Positions 10,677 through 19,489 of a stretch of DNA of 64,000 nt are shown here, in pieces (the first letter of the stretch is position 1; every line of letters starts with the position of its first letter). Under the pieces are notes generated by a model. That model saw only the letters and a list, made by a program, of their open reading frames with translations. It was not told the DNA's origin and did not search any database. The position numbers and the translations under genes are program-made. The DNA is from Hirsutella rhossiliensis (Eukaryota > Ascomycota > Sordariomycetes > Hypocreales > Ophiocordycipitaceae), in contig NW_025408692.1 in the NCBI RefSeq assembly GCF_020360975.1, forward strand, positions 53,441 to 117,440. The letters are read 5' to 3'.

Positions 10677-12014
10677 GTCCAAATTCCTGCCCGTTGGGTT
10701 AGCAACAGCCTTGACGACGATACCATCATTTCAACCAGCCAAAAGGGGTATATTAACGATGTCATCGCGATTGAATGGATCAGACACTTCGAGAAACACA
10801 CGAGACCAGTTGATCCACTTCAGAAGCGGCTTCTACTTATGGATAGCTGTGATAGTCACTATACAGAAGAGATGGTTCACTTCTGCTTCGATCACAACAT
10901 TAAGGTCTTCCCAATGCCTCCCATCTTACACATCAGCTTCAACCTCTTGATGTCGGCGTTTTTAGGTCATACAAACACTGGCATCAACAAGTTCTACATC
11001 GTGAGATTGCTGACGGGGCATATGACTTTAACAAGTCCGATTTTCTATATCATCTTCAAGAGGTCCGCACTCGCACCTTCAAAAAGCACACAATTCTCTC
11101 ATCTTGGCAGAAATGTGGCCTCTTCCCATTCAGTCCCGAGATCGTGCTCTCTCAGCTTCAAGACACGCTCTCGTCGCTCACAGAAGAAGTGGCTATTAAG
11201 GACCTGCCGGGCTCGATCGAAAGCGAGCCTCAGGGCGGGCCTCAGGCAGCAAGACCATCAACACCATCGCCACACACGCCGCCCTCGATTCAACGATTCA
11301 ACTGGAACAATGTTTCAACGCCGAGACTCAACCTCTCTACGATTCAGAGGTATCACGCCTACGTACAGCTTCGTCTAGCCACATCAGTTGACTCCACATG
11401 CCGTTGACTCCTCCGTCACATACGTCTATGAGAAGGCGCGGAAAGCCGACAAAACCTCGCTCTCAACGGCATCACCGCAACGGCCGAGATGACGAAGATA
11501 AAAGAGAAACAAGCCAAGCGCTCCAGTCTCCAGCAACAGACAACTATTGTAGCGAGATACGGCCCATTAAGCGTCTGACGCTAGAATTCGAGTCGCCCGA
11601 GACGAATACAATAGACAAGCGGCACAAGAAGAGGAGGCACAGAGAGTCAGGAATAAGGAGGTTCGCGACGAAGCTGGCTATATACGCCGCTGGCTTCGCA
11701 AGGTACGCTTCAACGTCAGGATTAGCATCACAGAGGCGAGGATTCGAGACATCAGAGGTCTCTGGGCCAAGGGCGACAAGCGCGCACACCTCAATTGCAA
11801 TGAGTGGATGTGCGCAAGCTACAGGATTCTCCGCGAGCTACACAACCGCGGCGTAGGGCAAAGCAAGGCGATCATGTGGCCGGAGTACTATGATCGCGAG
11901 ATTGTAAAGGAAGCAGCCGAATTAGTGGTGATGGAGGCAATAAGCGTGCTATTTGCCGTCAGACGCTTTCCTTGGAAGCTGACGGCATCGAGATGCGATG
12001 AAGAGGAATCATAA
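10677..12014 (+). pseudogene. pogo-1 transposase, C-terminal segment after hAT-3
   Basis: Continuation of pogo-1. After one copy of gtccaaat is discounted the frame continues as PARWVSNSLDDDTIIS, then GYINDVIAIEWIRHF and the second catalytic Asp in RLLLMDSCDSH (near 10845). A third-Asp region of QPLDVGVF type reads near 10945-10965 in another frame, so at least one frameshift is present. A charged, coiled-coil-like tail continues to about 11850 through EKARKADKTSLNGI and neighbouring residues. It ends without a clear 3' TIR; the stretch to 12235 shows no gene. Confidence 0.7.
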
Positions 12015-12235
12015 GACGCGCTCGAGGCTGGGAAGGAAGAAGAAATCGAATAGAGCTCAATTCGATGCCAAAACACCAAAAACACCTCAAAGGCAGTATG
12101 GTGATGTATGACTAGCTTGCAATAAAGCGAACATGTGTTGCACTTATCGCGGGAAGAGAGGTACTTTTAAGTTCTAGCAAAATGGCGGGGCTCTTATGTA
12201 CTTCTTTTTTTCCAGGTCAACGAGCTTTTTCTAGG

Positions 12236-14724
12236 TCAACCGCCCCCCCGTGACTGTGGAGCTGTCACGGGGATTGGCCGACTTTGAGGCCCCCCTAGTA
12301 GTATACAATCCTGGATAGGCCGCTGCTGCAGTTCCAACTGCGTTTCGTCCTCCTTGGAAGCCTTCCGCTTCTTGCACTGCGGCTTAGGCATATCCGGTTT
12401 CTCACCCCTTCCCACTCTATCTGAAGACTTCCCAGTAGCAGCTGCCGCCTTCTCTATAGCCTTCGTACTCCGTTTTCGACGTCCCGTTTCCTGAAGAGGT
12501 TGTGGCGAAGTTGCCAAAGGAGAGGACGGAGTCGTCGAATGGTCAGGAAGCTGGCCAACTCCTTCGGCAAATCCGAAGTGGCGCGGTCCGCTCGAGCGGC
12601 AGCATGCTCTGCGGCCTCACAGCCGGTCATGAATCGTCTTTTCGTGCCACCGTGGGATTTGAACCTCTTCAAGCCAGGCTGATGCAGTGCTTCAGGCAAT
12701 TCCGGGGATAGGAGAGCTCTTGACTGTACCTGCGCCCAGAAACCTGCTATTAGACGGTCATTCTGTAAGCGGAAGAGTCTCGAGAACTCCTCTGCCTGCT
12801 GTCCGCCGAGGCTCCCCTGTACTTGAACGACCTCTAATCCCGATTGAAGAACCATGTTCCTACCGCCATCTTGGTAACGGTCCCCTGGGTTTTCTGCTTC
12901 TTCAGGAGCTGCCTGCTTTTCATAAGACATGGTCCAGCCGCGTACCACGTCAGGACCGTCGATCAACCAGCGTGGATGAAGAAGATTGAGTGGGATAGCG
13001 CAGGACCTAACAACAGCCTCGTACAGCCAGTGTCGACAGGGCAGGCCATATCTGAGTGGAAACTCACACGCAGAAGGACATCCGGGCTCGTTCAGAGCGC
13101 CCAATGCCTCGCGCTCCTTCTCGATCTCGGTGTTTTGCCCCCACCTTAGGGCCTTTGCTGCCTCCCACTCCGGAGCTAGTTTGCTCAGGACATAGTGTGG
13201 AACCTTCCCGATAAGAAGGCGAAAAGCAGCTCGGTCCAACAGCCTTGGGACGTCCGCCCTGCTCCGATCCTCGTCTTCGGTGATTTTTGAGTCAATTTCT
13301 TCAAGCTTTCCAGTTTTTGACAAGATGCCTGCAGGGAAGCTGCCTGTTGAGAGACTGTTTGACCACGACATGGTAGCTTTCGTTTCTCTGTGTGCTGTTA
13401 CATCCGAGGTTCGGGTACTGTCGTGTGTGCTCGGACAAATTGGCGCTCTTTCGGTTGCCAATTATTCTTGAGATAGAGGCGTTCCGGCTCCCGAATTTCT
13501 GCGAGCAGCTCGCCTCGCCGTTCTTCAAGTCGCGCCTCGTCGGGAGCTTGTATGTAATCCCAAACGAACCGAAGGAGCTCTTCCTTCGTTCCTTCGTATA
13601 TTTGCCCGAGTCTAACAATCGCTTCTTGAAGTTCTCTGCGGCATGCCATTCACAGAGCTGCAATATTTGCCCATCTTCACCCTGAGGATCAGCTCGCTTG
13701 GGACGCCGCCATCGCGGCAACGAGCCCTTTGGTTTGATCCCCGAGAACGACTTGAGGTGGTGGGCAATCGTACCAGACCAGTTCCGCCAATTGGGCATTC
13801 ACAAATTCGAAGGCTTCAGCTGATTCAGATGTTATAAAGGCGAAAGCCAGAGGAAATGTCTTGCCTGTGTTTGTGATTCCCACTATGACAGATAAAGGCA
13901 GGTGGAGGCAATTGGTGTTGAACGTCGCATCGGTTTGCATGAGGAATCCGCTGACGAATCTTCTACCCAGGCGGATCTGCTCGGAAGAACAGAAGAACAG
14001 GTGCTCGAGTACCCGCGCTGTCCGTCGTCCTTGGTCGTCGAGAAGGTATTTGAAGAAGCAACGAACGCGGAAGTCTTCGAACTCCAAACAAGTAAGCAAG
14101 AGGTCAAGCGCTTCTTGACTGCTGCGTCTTCCTTCAGACCGACTCAGGTTGTAGAACTCCTTTGCGGAAAGACAATTGCCTAAGCCGTGTTGGTCGAGAA
14201 TCCGGGTTGATTCAGTCGCCGACAGGCCGGCAGTCCGATGCACGAGGGCCAGATCGACTGCTGCGGCCCGCTCGGGGATACGGGATCTATGGCAGGCGTA
14301 ATGGAAGGGATTTTGAAGTGGCGGGTGCGTATGGCATGCGTAGGTGAAACCGACCACCCAGCCCTTTCGCTCCCTGTGACCGTATCCGATAGCTTTCGCG
14401 TGTTTCGCGTGCCTCTTCCATGATGGATGCAGCTCACTCGGAGGCGGTCGCATGCCTTGCTGGTAGTGACGAGAGCGAAACCCTGGGTGAAGGCATAGTC
14501 TTGGAACCAGCGAAGGGCTCCTCAGGGTCGTTCGCCTCGTCACCAGTAACGGGGGCGCGAAGATGCTCATGCGGCAGGGCTTCCACAGCTTTGTCGAAGG
14601 CGGAGCGGATGTCGCCAAGGAGGGTGTCGCGGTACTGGATCTCCATTTGGGTTTGCTTTCGCGTCGCCGCGATCTCCATCGAGCTTGATGAATTGAAGGG
14701 CGCGATTCTTACGGCGACGCGCAC
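12236..14724 (-). pseudogene. MULE-2 transposase (decayed)
   Basis: Second Mutator-like transposase, reading from 14724 down to 12236. The N-terminal DNA-binding region (FAR1/WRKY-GCM1-like) is seen as WFQDYAFTQGFALVTTSKA near 14440-14515. The DDE core starts RFVSGFLMQTDATFNTNCLH with a catalytic Asp, then SVIVGITNTGKTFPLAFAFI and VVLGDQTKGLVAAM. The C-terminal SWIM zinc finger reads CEFPLRYGLPCRHWLYEA, followed by NLLHPRWLIDGPD. At least three frameshifts (about 14430, 13700, 13450) break it. The tail differs from MULE-1, so it is another family. No TIR pair or 9-bp duplication was found. Confidence 0.82.
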
Positions 14725-15060
14725 CTGGCAAGGGGCAATTGACAGTTATCCTATTTGGGCTGCAGCCAAGACGCGATCGTTTTTAACCCTTGCTTAGCGC
14801 AACAATCCCTGCAATCTGACTGTCCGAACCTGACTGTCCGGAGCCATCCCGATGCGTGCATGGACTCTTGGTGTGTGCAGATTGCTCTGCCACCTCCATC
14901 TAGGAAGGGGGGGCCCCGACCTTTGTAGGTACCGAGGCGAGATGTGGAAACTCTTTTGCATACAAATTTGGCCTAGGAATGTTTCCTACCGTAAAGTAAC
15001 ACGTTCCTTCTTAAAGACTGAACCTAACTACTCTAGCAATGCAAGGATAGAGATAGCGAC
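14725..15060. other. No gene recognised
   Basis: Between the MULE-2 start and the LINE scrap. A small direct repeat (ctgactgtccg, 14818-14840) is visible; nothing else. Confidence 0.4.
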
Positions 15061-15190
15061 TGGTTTACCGCAGGCGTTTTAGTAGCCCCAGGGGCAAACC
15101 GTCTTCCCCCGCCGCCTTCCATGGTGCCGTCCGTTTGATGACCTGCTCGACCTCCGAGGAGTAGGCACGGGGACTTCGCCAACTGTCATG
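15061..15190 (-). pseudogene. LINE reverse-transcriptase scrap
   Basis: About 40 codons on the minus strand reading SSEVEQVIKRTAPWKAAGED followed by GLPLGLLK. This matches the block just before the RT domain in Tad/CgT1-type non-LTR elements, where the consensus is a helix, then KAPGPDGLP. Nothing on either side continues it, so it is a very short relic. Confidence 0.55.
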
Positions 15191-16042
15191 ACCACGAAGT
15201 GGCCCGGATCGAATACTCCTGCGGAGAAGACAATCGCCCTCCAGGGCAAACCCCGACTAACATACCTACACTCTCTACTTTCTTTTTCTACCCTGTAGGC
15301 CCTTCAGGGGCTTGCGGCCGGCCCATGACTTCGTGGTCTCTCTCAGTCACCTGGCCTCGGCCAAAACTGACTACTATTACTCTTTCACTGCCGTGCCTGG
15401 AACCGCTGACGAGGAAGGGCCCTGAATTTCCGACCGGCCTTCGAGCCTCAGAATTGCTAGATGGAGTGGTTAGGTGCTACACCCGGCCCTTAGTCCAGGT
15501 ACTCGGGATATTCTATGTATCTAGTCTTCTAGCCTAGCACGTCTTTTGCCCTTATATGGCTGCCCCAGACGGTAATCAATACTACTATTACTACCACTAA
15601 AGGGCGGGCAGTAGTCAAGGTAAAAGATGGTGAGGCTTCTTGGTAACCGTGTAATGGTACATGTGAAAATAGTGCCATCTAGTCCGACTTGGCTCATATC
15701 CCTAGCCCCGCATTCATGTCTCGCTGTATAAGCGCCAAGAAAACGATCGTCACCGGTGAATGCTGGAACAGGCAAGTACTTTCGGGTCGTCGGGGACCAG
15801 AGGCTGGTGCGCTAGTGGTTGATCTTGTACTTTGACCGTGTAAAGCGCGTTAGAGTAACATATCATACCCCGCGTCAGACGGGGCTGTCGTCTGCAGTTG
15901 CATGCAGCTTGCAGCATGTCACAGCTCGTATTCATTACGTACTAAGTACAGACAGGTCTTTTCTTCATTCGGTTTACCTGTGTCGACTGCAGGGTTCGCC
16001 TTCTAGGATCAGCATACTGACCCAGCAGGAAACCTGAACTGG
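15191..16042. other. No gene recognised upstream of the small secreted gene
   Basis: No domain-bearing ORF. An inverted pair gaccacgaagt/acttcgtggtc occurs near 15191 and 15328, and an intron-like 3' end (ctaacat...tctaccctgtag) near 15258-15299. This could be a degenerate gene or element, but no protein motif supports it. Confidence 0.35.
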
Positions 16043-16120
16043 CCAATCAGATACCATTCCCTCTTCTCAGATGATAATTAGATACTCAGCCGGGACATCG
16101 GGCTGAAACGAATATATAAA
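16043..16120 (+). promoter_or_regulatory. CCAAT and TATA boxes of the small secreted gene
   Basis: ccaat at 16043-16047 and tatataaa at 16113-16120, about 96 bp before the proposed ATG at 16216. Spacing and order fit a fungal RNA polymerase II promoter. Confidence 0.5.
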
Positions 16121-16215
16121 GCCAGGTCCTCGCAGCGGAACTGGATACCAAACAGGATCGATTGCCACAACCTCTCGCCGACAATATTGCAAAGATTGAA
16201 GTATCAAGATTCAAT

Positions 16216-16565
16216 ATGAAGTTCACTATCGTATTGACCATTCTCGGGTGAGCAATCCATTCGCCTCAAACGACTTTGTCACTATTATTTGTCACTAATC
16301 ATCTCCAGCCTTTCCGTCTGCGGTTTGTCTCGTTCATAACATCGGTCTTTCTCTCAACTAACAACAGCACTCAGGCGGCTCGGCGATATCTTGTGGAGAC
16401 CAGGCGGGCTCCCGGGGTGTCAGATGTGTTGCGCGTGGCCGCAATTGTCCTCGTGGCTTTAGGCCAGTCTTTTATGACAACCTCGCCCCTGCCGAAGCGG
16501 CCAGAGATGCTGCATCTAAGTGGTGGACATTCGCCCTTGTGGGCTGGGCCGGCCTTAACAGATGA
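16216..16565 (+). CDS. Putative small secreted peptide, three exons, 78 aa
   Basis: Proposed exons are 16216-16247, 16309-16322 and 16375-16565. Intron 1 (61 nt) has gtgagc, a ctaat branch-like site and ctccag. Intron 2 (52 nt) has gtttgt, ctaac and ctcag. The joined frame is open for 78 residues. Residues 1-16, MKFTIVLTILGLSVCG, look like a signal peptide; the remainder has three cysteines (22, 33, 40), an Arg/Gly-rich middle, and ends KWWTFALVGWAGLNR. I recognise no family. Size, signal peptide and a well-formed promoter resemble fungal secreted effector-like genes, but that is inference. An alternative intron-2 acceptor nine nt earlier would give a shorter, unrelated tail. It is not disrupted, unlike its neighbours. 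Confidence 0.5.
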
Positions 16566-16901
16566 TTGACAGGACCTGCTTCGTCCTGTTTTCATAAGCT
16601 GTGCGTGGGCTTGTTTGTTACCATAACCGCGTTATGGTACTTTGAAGATTTCTATGATTTCTTGCCTGGAGCCTTGGGCTTGATCCTTAAGTTTAGGTAC
16701 CACGTCTTAATCGAATCGTTCGGGTCACGACAAGTCTGATAGTAGGATGTGTATATATGTTGCCTGATGTATCCCTTTGGGTGCCCGAAGACCTCCCCTA
16801 GGTCACGAGACCCACAATACGTAGCTACATGTCAGGGGCTAGCAGCATCAGCAAAACCTTCACCAGTCAATTTTGCTAGCAGCGCATTCAAATTAAGCTC
16901 T

Positions 16902-18235
16902 ATGGCTTCGCAGGCAGCTATTCCTGCTGTGAATAGCTTCGAACAGACCCTATATGTGCGGCTCGACCACTGTCAGCGCGAGCAGCCAATTGACAGCACA
17001 GTCCGCCCCCAATTTGACCCCGAGCCCGAACGGGGCCCCGAATTCGTCCCTTTTCACGTCCCTGAGCGCGAGCCACAGCCCCAACAGCTGCCACCAACGC
17101 CGCTGTTACTTTTCCAGCAATTCCTACCCGAATCCCTAGTTAAGGGCTGGGTCGGGTACACCAATAACGGTCCAAGGCCAGGCCCAGAGGGTCCAAGGAA
17201 GAAGTATTCAAGAGAGAATAGCTGGACAGAGACATCTCTTGCAGAGGTCTTTATTTGGATTGCTACTTTAATTTATATGGGCTTACAGAAACAAGAGTTC
17301 GAGACCATTGGAAGACCTCTATAATTGACTCAATGGTCCCTACACACCCAATCCTTCAATTCATGTCATTTAACCGATACCAACTTCTACAACGGCACAT
17401 TCTGAATTGGCGACCCGAATAGCATCTCTTGCGGGCTCCCAACGCCCTACGCACAGGTCAATGAGTGGGCTGAACACATACAGCAGGCGTCTCTTGCCCT
17501 CTGTCAGCTAGGCACTTGTTTGGCTGTGGATGAGTGCATCGTCGGCTATACAGGAAGATCAAAGCAGACAGTCACTGTCAAGAATAAACCCACACCCACA
17601 GGCTTTAAAGTGTGGGTTGTGGCCCAAGCAGGCTATTTCCTTCGGTGGTTCTGGCACCAACCTTCCAACGCCCTTGGCCCGGCTGCTGGGAAGAAAAGGA
17701 AGAGGGCCACAGGCACGGCAGAGAGCGGCATTTCTCTCAACCCGACCCAGGGCGTCGTTGTTTCCCTAGTCAAGCAGCTGCCAGAACAGACATACCATGT
17801 CTTCTTCGATAACCTCTTTTCCTCGCCGAACCTTCTCAACGCTCTTCGTCAGCTAGGGATTTGGGGCCACAGGCACAGCCCGAGTCAACTGTGGCTTCTA
17901 CCAGCCCTTTGTGGAGGCGAAGAAAGCTGACACAAAGGGTGACTGTTGGCCTTGGGGCACGCTGAAGACTGCGCCTACTCCTGATGGTCAGGTAAGAGGT
18001 TCACGAGACAGGCTCCCTAGTAATTCCCTTACTAATTTGTCTTCTTCTTCTTTCAGGTCAACCAATTCGCATGGAAGGATAATGCCCTTGTGCTTTTCCT
18101 CTCAACAGTCTATTCAGGCGAGGAATTCGAACAGCGAATACGCCGGCGCCCGACAACAACACAGCCCCGAGCACGCCCAATACAGCATGAATTTGGTGAT
18201 GAGCCTGTCAAAGAGCTATTTGTGCCGTCTATTGA
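16902..18235 (+). pseudogene. piggyBac-like transposase (DDE_Tnp_1_7), truncated
   Basis: piggyBac family transposase, starting at the ATG at 16902 (MASQAAIPAVNSFEQ). It shows FQQFLPESLVKGWVGYTNNG and IWIATLIYMGLQ, then in a shifted frame FMSFNRYQLLQRHI. The catalytic core follows: TCLAVDECIVGYTGRSKQT with the first Asp pair, NKPTPTGFKVWVVAQAGYFL, YHVFFDNLFSSPNLL with the second Asp, and GATGTARVNCGFYQPF. A good intron lies at about 17992-18057 (gtaaga...tttcag), after which VNQFAWKDNALVLFLSTVYSG reads on. At about 18235, where the third Asp (DDYN-like) is expected, the sequence passes into antisense pogo-2. Frameshifts near 17315 and 17870 also break it. A possible TIR start, ccctttgggtgcccgaag, is near 16770. 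Confidence 0.75.
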
Positions 18236-18821
18236 TGAAGCCCGTCTCGTCAAAATTCCAGATATTTTCGCGCCGGATATCGTGCCTCGTGATGAAATTC
18301 GGCCAGTCTTGGAAGAATGCCTCGACACAAGCTCGGTCTTGCATCGCCTTTCGCTTAACGTCTCGTGAAGCTGCTTTCCGGCGATGGAAATACCGTCCCC
18401 ATCGCTTCATGAAACGCTGGGCCCATTTCTGTGATGCCGTGCCTCCCCTGCCTTTTGCCTTCAGAATGGCGTTGGCGTGTTGTTGAAGGGCGCGCCCCTG
18501 GATATGGTGCCCCTGAGCGATGCGGCGATGTGCCCAGCAAAGCACTTCTTGCTCTTCTTCCGACCCCAGTAGCGTAGCGTTCCCGCCATTCTCAGAAACT
18601 GGATGATGCCCTTGAATGCGTGATCTCAGGCGCTTGTACGGCACGCCCAATGCATCAGAGGCTGCCTTCATCGTACGGTAAAAACCTTCGACAAAGAGCT
18701 CCGATGCCGCGACAGTGCGAGCTTCGAGATTCTCTTGACCATGCCGCGCGAAATTGGGTTTATTCGTCTCAGAATTAATCCATTTTTGCATAGCAGTAGG
18801 TTCAGAGCTTGAGGAGGCCAT
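18236..18821 (-). pseudogene. pogo-2 transposase, N-terminal half
   Basis: N-terminal part of a pogo/Tigger-type transposase from the ATG at 18821. It holds an HTH_psq-like region (AASDALGVPYKRLRSRIQG near residues 53-71), a CENP-B-type HTH (EEEQEVLCWAHRRIAQGH ... KWAQRFMKRWG) and the first catalytic Asp in ENIWNFDETGF near the end. It then breaks off against piggyBac sequence. With no later DDE motifs it cannot be active. Its content is complementary to pogo-1, which has only the later part. Confidence 0.72.
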
Positions 18822-18872
18822 AGCGAAAATCTCGTCGAAATTGCAGCTCCAATCCGTTTGCTAGGGCGGCTG

Positions 18873-18925
18873 ATACACTGGCGCCCGGGCGCCATTTTAG
18901 AATTGGCGCCCGGGGCGCGTTTTCT
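18873..18925. repeat. pogo-2 5' terminal palindromes
   Basis: Two GC palindromes, ggcgcccgggcgcc and ggcgcccggggcgcg, separated by attttagaatt, about 50 bp upstream of the pogo-2 ATG. Similar in layout to 4092-4140. Probably the 5' TIR of pogo-2; a flanking TA duplication cannot be confirmed because the other end is missing. Confidence 0.45.
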
Positions 18926-19005
18926 GACTAAGCCCCAAAACCGTGTCCCCTAATAACTAGCACACATGTGCAACGCAAGCTTCGTTTATTCAGCCGAAGG
19001 CTGAC

Positions 19006-19059
19006 TTTGCCTTGAGGAACGAAAGGACTTCATTTGCCTTGAGGAACGAAAGGACTTCA
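19006..19059. repeat. Tandem 27-bp Helitron 3'-end duplication
   Basis: Two identical 27-bp units at 19006-19032 and 19033-19059, each with the core tgccttgaggaacgaaagg. The same core opens Helitron B (29817) and C (41673). The second unit is the left end of Helitron A; the first is an extra, orphan end. Confidence 0.85.
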
Positions 19060-19489
19060 TTAGCGCGCGGGGAAAAAAGGCCCCAGACTGCTTCACCCCC
19101 ACATCCTCCGCCTCTGATTGGCTGATTTATTTCCTCTTTCGGAATAAAAGATCCCGTGTGATTGGTCGCCGACCCTTCCGTCCCTCCCTCATCATTGGTC
19201 GCTGCCGCCTTCTCTTGCCCCTCTCATGCCTTGCCCTGTTTCCCCCCCGTTTATACTCCTGTTTACCCCTTGCCAATGCCAATGCCAACCTTTTCCTTTC
19301 GTCCGCCGGTTTTCTTATTGTGTCTAAAACTTGCGTCTTTTGTCTTTGCCCTTTCGTTCATGCCTTTCTAGCGGGTTCTTCCTTCAAGTCTAAAGTCGCC
19401 CTCGTTGATCGCTGCTGCCCAGTGCCCTTGTCTTCTTGCCCGCCGGCGCTCCTCCGTCTTCTCCCCCTCGTCACCTCACCCTGACAACT

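Noticed and set aside
12844..13195. Plus-strand ORFs across MULE-2
   Set aside because: Antisense to SWIM and DDE motifs of MULE-2; no independent support.
15199..15537. 112-codon plus-strand ORF
   Set aside because: No motif; spans an intron-like signal and an inverted repeat; amino-acid composition looks non-coding.
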